Shown: in pieces, positions 52,159 to 60,159 of the stretch
Layout of the letters: the number at the start of each line of letters is the position of its first letter
How positions within the stretch are numbered: the stretch's first letter is position 1
DNA from: an uncultured Hyphomicrobiales bacterium
GTDB lineage: Bacteria; Pseudomonadota; Alphaproteobacteria; Rhizobiales; Beijerinckiaceae
Assembly (NCBI GenBank): GCA_903902915.1
Contig: CAIUWR010000045.1
Coordinates: 62,001 to 126,000 of the forward strand
Reading direction: 5' to 3'
Length of the DNA stretch: 64,000 nucleotides
The notes under the pieces: model-generated
What the model saw: only the letters and a program-made list of their open reading frames with translations
Databases searched by the model: none
What the model was told of the DNA's origin: nothing
Position numbers and translations under genes: made by a program

Positions 52159-53387
52159 CCGAAGTCTCTCTCCTCACCTCTCCCCTCGCCGCGCCGCAGG
52201 CTTCGGCCACCGCGCAGGCGGCGCCGTTGCGGGTGCTGTTCTGGCACTGGGGCCGAGGCGGCGCCGGATCGAAGTTCACCTTCGAACTGGTGCGCGCGGT
52301 CGCGTCCAGCGGGGCGGCCCAGCCCTTTGTTTCGGCGGTGAAGAACTGCGAATTGGCGGGGCTAATCCAGGGCTTGCCTCTGGCGGCGCCGGTCTGCGAA
52401 ATCGAGACCTTCTCCGGCGCCAAGGACACGCTGGCCGGAAAGCTGGCCGCGGCGCGCGGGCTCGCCGGCCTGCTGCGGATTGGCCGCCAGTTCGAGGCCT
52501 TCATCAAGGACAACCAGATCGACGTGGTGGTTTGCACCATGCTGTCGATCTGGGACATCGCCGTCCTGTCGGCGCTGCGGCGCCTGCGGACGCCCTTCGT
52601 GCTTGTGCTGCACGACGCCAATCCGCACCCCGGAGACAGCTACCCGTTTCGACGTCTCGCCATGAGGCGCGAAATTGCGGCGGCCAACGGCGTTGTGGTC
52701 TTGACGGATCATATCCGCCAGCAAGCCATCCAATGCCATGGCTTGGCCAATGACCGGATCTGGACCATCCCGCACGGATCGTTCGACTTCGGCGTGAGCG
52801 GCCTGCGGAGCCTGCCGCAGGACCGTCCGCCACGCCTGCTCTTCTTCGGGCGCATCCTCGCCTACAAGGGGCTGAGCCTGCTGCTGGACGCCTACCGCCT
52901 GCTCCGGGAGGATGGCCTGCGCGTCGAGCTGGACATCATGGGCTCCGGCGACATCAGCCCCTATGCAGCGAAACTGGCCCGTCTGGACGGCGTCCGCCTC
53001 ACCAACCGCTGGATGGACGATGCGGAGATCGGCCCCGCGCTCGCCAATACCGATATCATGGTGCTGCCTTATATCGAGGCGAGCCAGTCGGGGGTCGCGG
53101 CGGCGGCGGCCTCCTGCGGAATGCCGACTGTGGCGACCCCGGTCGGCGGTCTGGCGGAGCAGGTCCGACACGAGGAAACGGGACTGATCGCCGCGCAGAC
53201 GACTGCGTCCGGCCTCGCTCACGCGATCCGCCGTCTCCTCGAGGATCCCGCCCTCTATGAAAGGTGCTCGGCTGGCGCTTTGGCCCATGCGCGGGAGGAT
53301 CTCGGCTGGGACAGCATCGCCAGCCGAATGGTGGAGGCGGCCAGAGACGTCGTCCTTCGCCACACAAGCCTGAAGGAGACGGCTTGA
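52155..53387 (+). CDS. Glycosyltransferase family 4
   Basis: The product has 410 residues with GT-B architecture. The N-terminal domain includes HWGRGGAGSKFTFELVRAVA and the C-terminal domain contains PPRLLFFGRILAYKGLSLLL, then EASQSGVAAAAASCGMPTVA and TPVGGLAEQV, the donor-binding glutamate region. It probably adds an internal sugar of the repeat unit. ATGA overlap with the gene upstream and TGATG overlap with the gene downstream show tight coupling. Confidence 0.9.
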   Translation: MTEVSLLTSPLAAPQASATAQAAPLRVLFWHWGRGGAGSKFTFELVRAVASSGAAQPFVSAVKNCELAGLIQGLPLAAPVCEIETFSGAKDTLAGKLAAARGLAGLLRIGRQFEAFIKDNQIDVVVCTMLSIWDIAVLSALRRLRTPFVLVLHDANPHPGDSYPFRRLAMRREIAAANGVVVLTDHIRQQAIQCHGLANDRIWTIPHGSFDFGVSGLRSLPQDRPPRLLFFGRILAYKGLSLLLDAYRLLREDGLRVELDIMGSGDISPYAAKLARLDGVRLTNRWMDDAEIGPALANTDIMVLPYIEASQSGVAAAAASCGMPTVATPVGGLAEQVRHEETGLIAAQTTASGLAHAIRRLLEDPALYERCSAGALAHAREDLGWDSIASRMVEAARDVVLRHTSLKETA

Positions 53388-55495
53388 TGGCGGCGCAGGA
53401 CCAGCTTGAGCGGCAGGCGCCGCTGCGCCACCCCGCTGTCGCCTGGATGGAGAATCCGGTGGCTTTCAGCGCGCTCGTGCCTGTGCTCACCCTCGCTGGC
53501 GCCGGGACGACCCTGCTTGCGCCCATGCTGCTCGACCCGGTCGCCTTCGGCGCTTTCGCCCTGCTCTCCATCCTGTTCCAATATACGGCGGCGGCCGACC
53601 TTGGCCTGTCCCAGCTGGCGGATCGCCTCGCCGCGCGCCGCACCGACAATGCGGCTGCGATCTTGCGCGCGCGCTGGCGCATGTCCCTGCTGATCGCGGG
53701 CGTCGGCGCCCCCGCCGCCGCCGGATTCGCGTGGTGGTCGGGATCCCTGCCCGTGGTCGCGACCGGGCTTGCGATCCTCGCCGGCGCCGCGTTCATGGCC
53801 GCCAATGGCCCGGTCTCCATTCATCGGGCGGCCGCGCGCATCGGCCGCTTCACGCTCGCGGCTCTGGTCCTCCAGTTCGGCATGACCCTGCCGCGTCTGG
53901 CCGGGCTGAGCCTTGGCGGCGTCACCGGCTGTTTCGCCGCGCTTGCGCTCTGGTATGTCGGCGTGGCGCTGCTGCTCGCCCGGCCGCCGCGCGGACCGAC
54001 GGCCAGCGTCGGCTCCTTGCTGGGGGAATCCCTGCCGCTTTTCGCCTTTTACGGCGCATGGCTGCTGTTCATTTCGGCGAACCGCTGGATCTCCTGGTTC
54101 GTGTCGCGCACGGAAACTGATTTCGGCCTCTTCGCCTTCGGCGCAGGTTTTCTATTGGTGGGGGTCGGCGTCGTTTCCAACATCAGCCAGGTCCGCTATC
54201 CCCGCATTGTCGCGCAAGTGGCCGTTTCGCCAGAAGCGGGCGCCCGGCTGTTGGCGGGCGACCTCACGCGCCTCGCCTTGGCCACCGCGCTCTGCGTCGC
54301 CGCGGCGATACCCTTGGCCGACCATGTCGTCGGCCGCCTGTTCCCGCGCTATGTGGCCGCGACGCCGTCGGCGCTGGCGCTGGCGACCTCGGCCATCCCC
54401 CTCGCCATGGTCGCCTGGAGCCTGCCGGTGTCGATCAGCCTGTCACGTCATCCCTGGCGCGACGCGCTGGCGGTTTTCGCCCTGCCGCTTGCGCTGCTGG
54501 GTCCGGCCATGTGGCTTGGCGAGAGGTTCGATGGACTGCGCGGACAGGCCTGGGCCTGCGCTTTTGTGAGCGCCCTGCTCGCTGGCCTCCAACTCGACCG
54601 GCTGCGCCGCGCGGGCGCGCTGACCCTGCCTGGCGCGGGTCGTTGCCTGACGCTCATGGGCGGCCTTTCGCTCGCGCTGTGGGCCACGATTTCGGTCGCC
54701 ACGGCGAACGAGCGCACGCCCTATCAAAAGCCGCCAGCCAGCGCCCTGGCGTTCGAGGACTCCTTCAGCGATCTGCGCCTATGGAACGGCAAATCGGGCG
54801 TCTGGCAGCCCAGCCTCCCTTGGGGCGGACGCACCATCCCGACCAACCGCGAGCGTCAATTCTATGTGGACGCGCGCATCGACCCACCCAGCATCGCCCG
54901 CCTCGCGCCATTTTCGCTGGATAGCGGACTGGTCATCACGGCCCGTCCAATCCCCGCCGACGCCCGCGCGCTGACCGCAGGCCTGTCCTACGCCTCCGGC
55001 TTGCTGACCACCGCCCGCTCATTCTCCCAAACCTATGGCTATTTCGAAATCCGCGCGAAGGTCCCGAGGGGCCGCGGCCTCTGGCCGGCTTTCTGGCTGG
55101 CGCCGGCTGACCGTTCATGGCCGCCGGAAATAGACGTCATGGAAGCCCACGGACATCTGGTCGACGGCTATTGGGCGACCATTCATTGGCGCGAAGCAGG
55201 CGGAGCCCCGCAAGAACAGGGGTTCAGGATCAGCACGCCGGACCTGAGCGAGGATTTTCACGACTACGGCGTGGAATGGGGCCCCGAGCTCATTCTGTGG
55301 ACCTTCGACGGCGAAGTGGTGGCGCGCGCGCAAACCCCGCAGTCCATGCGCAAGCCCATGTACATGCTCGTGAACCTCGCCGTCGGCGGCAAATGGCCGG
55401 GCGACCCGGACAGCACGACCACCTTTCCCGCCACCTTTCATGTGCAACGCGTTCAGGCCTACCGGCTGGACGCCACCACGGAGACTTCGCGATGA
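53387..55495 (+). CDS. Flippase-like membrane domain fused to a GH16 glycanase
   Basis: The product has 702 residues. Residues 1-440 form about 12 transmembrane helices of the polysaccharide-transporter (Wzx/MVF-like) type; typical is SALVPVLTLAGAGTTLLAPM, then LLDPVAFGAFALLSILFQYT. After a final helix (about 415-437) comes a GH16 domain (about 455-695): AFEDSFSDLRLWNGKSGVWQ, YGYFEIRAKVPRGRGLWPAF, the catalytic PEIDVMEAHG (ExDxxE, about 581-586) and MYMLVNLAVGGKW. Wzx proteins flip lipid-linked repeat units across the inner membrane; GH16 enzymes cut or transglycosylate beta-glucans and galactans. As placed, the glycanase should face the periplasm. The frame is continuous with no stop, so this is a true single-gene fusion in this sequence. 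The start ATG overlaps the upstream stop. Confidence 0.85.
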   Translation: MAAQDQLERQAPLRHPAVAWMENPVAFSALVPVLTLAGAGTTLLAPMLLDPVAFGAFALLSILFQYTAAADLGLSQLADRLAARRTDNAAAILRARWRMSLLIAGVGAPAAAGFAWWSGSLPVVATGLAILAGAAFMAANGPVSIHRAAARIGRFTLAALVLQFGMTLPRLAGLSLGGVTGCFAALALWYVGVALLLARPPRGPTASVGSLLGESLPLFAFYGAWLLFISANRWISWFVSRTETDFGLFAFGAGFLLVGVGVVSNISQVRYPRIVAQVAVSPEAGARLLAGDLTRLALATALCVAAAIPLADHVVGRLFPRYVAATPSALALATSAIPLAMVAWSLPVSISLSRHPWRDALAVFALPLALLGPAMWLGERFDGLRGQAWACAFVSALLAGLQLDRLRRAGALTLPGAGRCLTLMGGLSLALWATISVATANERTPYQKPPASALAFEDSFSDLRLWNGKSGVWQPSLPWGGRTIPTNRERQFYVDARIDPPSIARLAPFSLDSGLVITARPIPADARALTAGLSYASGLLTTARSFSQTYGYFEIRAKVPRGRGLWPAFWLAPADRSWPPEIDVMEAHGHLVDGYWATIHWREAGGAPQEQGFRISTPDLSEDFHDYGVEWGPELILWTFDGEVVARAQTPQSMRKPMYMLVNLAVGGKWPGDPDSTTTFPATFHVQRVQAYRLDATTETSR

Positions 55496-56712
55496 TCTCT
55501 CGCCCCATGCGCGGCCTGCGCCTTGCGGTTTTATGCGCCGCCTTGTCCTCGTCCTGGTCGGCCTGGGCGGCGAACACGGCCTACAAGCTCGATACCGGCG
55601 ACATCGTGGAAATCGACATTTTCGGCATGCCCGACTTCAAGCGCCGCGTCACCGTGGACATCGACGGCGAGGTGGCGATCCCCTTCGTTGGCGGCCTGCA
55701 CGCCTCCGGGCTTTCGCTGGCCGAGCTGCGGTCTTCCATCGGTGCGGGCCTCGTTGGCGTCGGCGCCATGCAAAGTCCGCAGGTGACCGTGGAGATCGCC
55801 GAACATCGGCCATTCTATATCAGCGGAGACGTGTCGCGCCCCGGCGCCATCGCCTATCGCAAGGGCCTGACGGTGCGCCATGCCATCGCTCTGTCCGGCG
55901 GCTTCGACGCGCTCCGCTTTCGCTCTGAAAATCCGCTGATGGCGGCGCCGGAATTGCGCAGCAAGAACCAGGCCCTGCTGCTGGACCTCGCGCGGGCCGA
56001 AGCCCGCATCGCGAGCGTGCAGGCCGAGATCGACAATCGCGCCGATTTCCAGATCGCGCCCTCCACGGTCCAGCAAGCCGCCTCACCCAAAGTGTTGGAG
56101 GAAATCGCCAAAGCGGAGCGCCAGTCCCTCGCCGCCCGCCTTCAGGAGTGGAGCAAACAATTTGAATTCCAGCGCCTCAAGGTGGAGCAGGCGCGCGAAC
56201 AGGTCGCCGCGTTGAGCGGCAGTCTGGAACAGCAAAGCGAGGCGGCGAAATATCAGAAAGCGGCCTTGGAGCGCACGACGGCGAATGTCCTGAAGGGGGT
56301 GACCGCCATCAATCGCGGCGATGAGGAGCGCCGCAGTCTGGCGCAGATGAAGGCTACAGAAACGGACACGCGGTCGCGGCTCGCCAGCGCCAACACAGAC
56401 CTCGCGAGCGCCGTGCGCGAACTGGAGCGGATGACCAGCGACAGGGCGGCCGGCCTGCAAAAGGCCTATGAATCCGTCTCGGTCGAGCGTGAGAAAATCA
56501 AGTTCGACCTGCGCGCATCGGCGGAAAAACTTCTCTACGCCGGGGCGCTCAAAGCGCAGATCGGACGCGCCGCCGCGCCCGACATCGTGATCCACAGGGT
56601 TGTCGATGGTGAGAAAACGTCCTTTGCCGCCGATCAGGATAGCGAAATCCTTCCCGGCGATCTCATCGAAGTCATGATCGACCCATTGGCGGCGGCCGCC
56701 GCCGCCCGATAG
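55492..56712 (+). CDS. Polysaccharide export protein (Wza/ExoF-like)
   Basis: The product has 406 residues with a signal peptide ending near SAWA. A Poly_export domain (about 30-110) contains YKLDTGDIVEIDIFGMPDFK and DGEVAIPFVGGLHASGLSLA. An SLBB-type segment follows (FYISGDVSRPGAIAYRKGLT). A coiled-coil region covers about 165-350, and the C-terminus resembles a second SLBB (SEILPGDLIEVMID). This ExoF-like layout, with a coiled-coil insert and no lipobox, forms the periplasmic/outer-membrane export channel. ATGA overlap with the fusion gene upstream. Confidence 0.88.
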   Translation: MISRPMRGLRLAVLCAALSSSWSAWAANTAYKLDTGDIVEIDIFGMPDFKRRVTVDIDGEVAIPFVGGLHASGLSLAELRSSIGAGLVGVGAMQSPQVTVEIAEHRPFYISGDVSRPGAIAYRKGLTVRHAIALSGGFDALRFRSENPLMAAPELRSKNQALLLDLARAEARIASVQAEIDNRADFQIAPSTVQQAASPKVLEEIAKAERQSLAARLQEWSKQFEFQRLKVEQAREQVAALSGSLEQQSEAAKYQKAALERTTANVLKGVTAINRGDEERRSLAQMKATETDTRSRLASANTDLASAVRELERMTSDRAAGLQKAYESVSVEREKIKFDLRASAEKLLYAGALKAQIGRAAAPDIVIHRVVDGEKTSFAADQDSEILPGDLIEVMIDPLAAAAAAR

Positions 56713-56738
56713 GCGCGAAAAGCAACGAGGCCCATGGA

Positions 56739-58124
56739 ATGACGACCGCCGAGCCGCTCGCACAGACGCCGCAAAGCCTGACGTCGCCCATCGCCCTTTC
56801 GGCGCTGATCGCGCTCGTCTGGTTGGCAGTCCTGTCGGCTGTCGGCCCTGCCGGTTATCTTGCGCCCTTCGCTCTGCTGATCGCCGCAGGGGGCGTCTGG
56901 ATCGTCGCTTGCGCTGCGCGCGGAAAGTCCTGGGCGCTGGCGGGCATGCTGGGTTTCGCGATGGTGGTTCCCAACATCTACTTCCAGCGACAAGAGCTTC
57001 ACGAGACCGTCAGCTTCAACGCGCAGAACGGTCTGAAGCTTGTGCTCTGGGCTGCGATGGGCTTGGTCGGGCTCGCCCGCCTGCCGCGATTTTGGCCGCT
57101 CTTGAACGACCGCGCGCTCATGGCCGTCGGCCTGTTCGCGCTCATCGCCATAGCCTCGGCGCTGTGGTCGCCCGTGCCCGTTTATTCGGCCATTGGCGCC
57201 ATGGGATTCCTCGCCGCCCTGCTGTTCGCCTGCGCGGTGGCGACGGAGCTTTCCGAAGGCGTGGTCTATCGCACCATCGTCATCTCCTTCGTGATTTACC
57301 TGGCGTTGAACATCGCGGCGGCCTTCGCCTTGCCCGACATCGCCTGGCTCGCGTCCTATGGCGAAAGCGACTCCCAGCGGCTCCAGGGCATATCGAGCCA
57401 TCCCAACATTCTGGGCAAGGAAATAGCCTCGTTCATCTGCCTCTTCCTGCCGCTCGCCCTCGCCTATGGAAAACGGCGGACCGCCCTTGCGCTCGTCTCG
57501 CTGGGCTTTGGCGTCATTCTCGCGACCCAGAGCCGGACCTCGCTCGGGGCGCTTGCAATAGCTCTCGTCCTGCCCTTCCTGATCCGCCCGCAGGTGGCGC
57601 GGCCCCTCGGGTGGGCGCTCGTAGCGGTGATCGGCGCGGCGTCGTTGGCCATCGCGATCGGCTTCGTGCCCGACTTGCGGCCTCTGCTGGACGGCGCCAG
57701 CCGATCCAGCGACGCCAGCGAGATTCTCACCCTGACCGGTCGGACGGAATTATGGGGTTTTGTCTGGGACAAGATCCTCGAAGCGCCAGTTCTCGGCCAC
57801 GGCTTTGGCGCCGCCGACGCCGTCCTGAGCCCACAATGGTGGGGCGCGCCGGACGCCAGCGTCGGCGCCCACAACACCTGGCTGCAATCCCTGCTCATCG
57901 TTGGCGTGGTTGGAACGATTCCCTTCGTCTGCTTCCACGTGGAACTGATCCGGCGATGCTTCACCGACAGGCGCTCGCTCACCCGCATGCTTGCGAGCTA
58001 TCTGATCATCCTGGGCTTCACGGAAGTGGAAATTGCGGCCCATCCCGTCATGCTGACGCTCACAACATTCCTGATCGTCGCCCTCGACGCTCAACGCAAC
58101 CGGAAGGCGGCCGAACGCTCATGA
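56739..58124 (+). CDS. O-antigen ligase/polymerase-like protein (Wzy-like)
   Basis: The product has 461 residues and about 12 transmembrane helices. The Wzy_C-type region includes SSHPNILGKEIASFICLFLP, QSRTSLGALAIALVLPFLI, TGRTELWGFVWDKILEAPVL and GHGFGAADAVL, then HNTWLQSLLIVGVVGTIPFV. Such proteins join repeat units on the periplasmic side of the membrane. Together with the flippase half, the co-polymerase and the export protein, it completes a Wzx/Wzy-dependent pathway. Confidence 0.88.
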   Translation: MTTAEPLAQTPQSLTSPIALSALIALVWLAVLSAVGPAGYLAPFALLIAAGGVWIVACAARGKSWALAGMLGFAMVVPNIYFQRQELHETVSFNAQNGLKLVLWAAMGLVGLARLPRFWPLLNDRALMAVGLFALIAIASALWSPVPVYSAIGAMGFLAALLFACAVATELSEGVVYRTIVISFVIYLALNIAAAFALPDIAWLASYGESDSQRLQGISSHPNILGKEIASFICLFLPLALAYGKRRTALALVSLGFGVILATQSRTSLGALAIALVLPFLIRPQVARPLGWALVAVIGAASLAIAIGFVPDLRPLLDGASRSSDASEILTLTGRTELWGFVWDKILEAPVLGHGFGAADAVLSPQWWGAPDASVGAHNTWLQSLLIVGVVGTIPFVCFHVELIRRCFTDRRSLTRMLASYLIILGFTEVEIAAHPVMLTLTTFLIVALDAQRNRKAAERS

Positions 58125-59293
58125 GCCAGCTTCTTCATCGCGCCGCCAGCACAGCCAGGATCGCAGCGATCAGATCCAGCCTGAGCCTGCTCGGCTTGCG
58201 GGGCGTTCGCCAACTGGCGCGCGGTTCCATGGATCATGTCGGCATGATCCTGATGTTTCATCATGTGGCGCCGCCACGCAGCGGGAGATTGTCGATCAAT
58301 CGGGGATTAGAGGTCACGCCCGAAACGCTGGATCGGGTCGTGTCCAGCCTGATGGCGCAGGATTACGACATCGTCCCGATGGACGCTGTGCCCGAGCGCC
58401 TGGCGCAAGCATCTGCGGGGAGACGGCGCTTCGCCGCCCTGACGTTCGACGACGGCTGTCGCGACACGCTCCTCCATGCCGCGCCCGTGCTCGTGCGTCA
58501 CGGCGTCCCCTTCACCATCTATGTCACCACCGGCTTCGCTTCAGGCCATGTCGCGCCGTGGTGGCATGTGGTGGAGCGGGCGGCGCTCGCCGCCACGTCC
58601 CTCACGGTCGAGACCAACGCCGGACGCCAATGGTTCGACACCGCGAGCCCGTTTAAAAAAAAGCGAGCCGCAGAGGCTCTGCAAGGCATCTTGTGGCGCG
58701 CCTGCGAACCGATGCGCGCGCAGCAGACTGCGGCGCTGGCGGCGCAGGCGGGGCTTGATCTGCACGCTCTCACCCGTGAATTATACATGGACTGGCGGGA
58801 ACTGGTCGAAATCGCCGCGCTGCCGGGCTGCGCCATTGGCGCGCATACGGAAAGCCACGCCAGGCTCGCGGACCTCGACGAAGCGGCCGTCATGCAGGAG
58901 ATAGGCGAACCGCGTGACGTCATTCGCAAGCGTCTGGGGATCGAAGCCAGGCATTTCTCCTATCCCTATGGCGTCGCCGGAGCCTGCGAACAGCGCGAAT
59001 TCACGCTGGCGCGAACGGCGGGCTTCGCCACTGCCGTCACCACACGCAGGGGCGTTTTGACCCAGACCGACATTGCCGGATTGACCAGTCTTCCGCGCGT
59101 GCCGATCAACGGGCACTACCAGCGGCAAGCCATGATCGACGCACTTGTATGCGGCCTGCCGATGGTTCTGGCGGCGCAAACGAGAGCCCTGCTGGGCGCC
59201 ATGCGGGACGGCGCGCGCCACCAAAGGACTCTTCAGACGGACCGTGCGGCGATTTCAAGCCGAAGGCAATTCCATTCGCCCGAACGTTTGTAA
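58121..59293 (+). CDS. Polysaccharide deacetylase (NodB-like)
   Basis: The product has 390 residues. The NodB fold has LTFDDGCRDT with the catalytic and metal Asp residues near 106-110, GAHTESHARLADLDEA with the HxxxH metal histidines near 243, and FSYPYG near 278. The N-terminal 40 residues are amphipathic and may associate with the membrane; no clear signal peptide. It would remove acetyl groups from the exopolysaccharide or from its lipid-linked precursor. ATGA overlap with the Wzy-like gene. The last 61 bases overlap the convergent RsbW-like gene. Confidence 0.87.
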   Translation: MSQLLHRAASTARIAAIRSSLSLLGLRGVRQLARGSMDHVGMILMFHHVAPPRSGRLSINRGLEVTPETLDRVVSSLMAQDYDIVPMDAVPERLAQASAGRRRFAALTFDDGCRDTLLHAAPVLVRHGVPFTIYVTTGFASGHVAPWWHVVERAALAATSLTVETNAGRQWFDTASPFKKKRAAEALQGILWRACEPMRAQQTAALAAQAGLDLHALTRELYMDWRELVEIAALPGCAIGAHTESHARLADLDEAAVMQEIGEPRDVIRKRLGIEARHFSYPYGVAGACEQREFTLARTAGFATAVTTRRGVLTQTDIAGLTSLPRVPINGHYQRQAMIDALVCGLPMVLAAQTRALLGAMRDGARHQRTLQTDRAAISSRRQFHSPERL

Positions 59294-59655
59294 GACATCG
59301 CGCTCGTCAATTGGCGGACGATCCGCACCCCGCGTCCGCCCGGATATGCGGAGGCCAGATCAGTGTCGGCCCGCACCGGCGTGTCCGTGAGCGGATCAAA
59401 AGGCTGGCCGTCGTCTTCGATCAAAACGGCGATCTGTCCAGCTGCAAATTGCAAGCAAACCTTGACTGTCGGATTGCCGCTTTTGCGCCGGGCGTGCAGC
59501 GCGACATTGCTGACGAGTTCATGCAGACACACCAGCATGACATTGATCGTCTCGGGCGCCAGATCGGCATGATCCAGCGCCGCCCCCTCCGCCCAGCCGG
59601 CAAATTCCAGCATCGCCTCGATGGTGGCCGACATCTCATATTGATAGGAATTCAT
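59233..59655 (-). CDS. RsbW-like HATPase (anti-sigma/switch kinase)
   Basis: The product has 140 residues. It is a GHKL ATPase of the HATPase_c_2 type with the N-box NVMLVCLHELVSNVALHA, the D-box IEDDGQPFDP and YPGGRGVRIVRQLTSAM as the lid/G2 region. No transmembrane or dimerisation domain is present. Such kinases phosphorylate STAS proteins and bind anti-anti-sigma partners. ATG 59655 is used; a TTG at 59682 is possible. Encoded 37 bp after the STAS gene and overlapping the end of the deacetylase gene. Confidence 0.85.
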   Translation of the reverse strand: MNSYQYEMSATIEAMLEFAGWAEGAALDHADLAPETINVMLVCLHELVSNVALHARRKSGNPTVKVCLQFAAGQIAVLIEDDGQPFDPLTDTPVRADTDLASAYPGGRGVRIVRQLTSAMSYKRSGEWNCLRLEIAARSV

Positions 59656-59692
59656 CCGCCGCTTCCGATCAGGCCTGAGCAACAGGCTGCGA

Positions 59693-60031
59693 TTATGAAT
59701 GTACGGCGGCTATAGCCTCCGCCCGGTTGCGACAAATCGGCATCAACGTTGAGGCGCCGCTTGCCGTGAGCACCGCCAAAACTTCCTTGCTCGGCGCCAT
59801 CAGAACCAGCCGCCCACATTTCAACTGCACCATTTGCGCGCATTTTATGAGGGATCTCAAACCCATCGAGTAAAGGTAATCGAGCCCGCTCAGATCGATG
59901 ATGACGGCGCGATGACCCTTCACGAGCGCTCTCAAGCTTTGTTCGAATTCCTGAATGTCCTTCAGATTCATTCGGCCATCCAAGGAGATGAGCAGGATCC
60001 CATTGTCCAGGACTTCGCTCTCTATTTCCAC
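59693..60031 (-). CDS. STAS-domain anti-sigma factor antagonist
   Basis: The product has 112 residues and is a single STAS domain. The phosphorylation loop reads VIIDLSGLDYLYSMGLRSLI; the serine in YSMGLR is the only candidate phospho-acceptor, since the usual second serine of D-S-S-G is Met. The start is GTG 60031, 7 bases after AAGGAGG; the TTG at 60037 is too near that site. It lies between the histidine kinase and the RsbW-like kinase, as expected for a partner switch. Confidence 0.85.
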   Translation of the reverse strand: MEIESEVLDNGILLISLDGRMNLKDIQEFEQSLRALVKGHRAVIIDLSGLDYLYSMGLRSLIKCAQMVQLKCGRLVLMAPSKEVLAVLTASGASTLMPICRNRAEAIAAVHS

Positions 60032-60159
60032 AATCAAACCTCCTTCAACGCAATTTCGAGCCTTGCTGCGACAACAATCTTATCCGCTATCCAACTTGTA
60101 TACATTTTGTTTGACGCATTGGTAAAGCCGAAACCGGGACGCCGCGAGCGCATGAGCCA

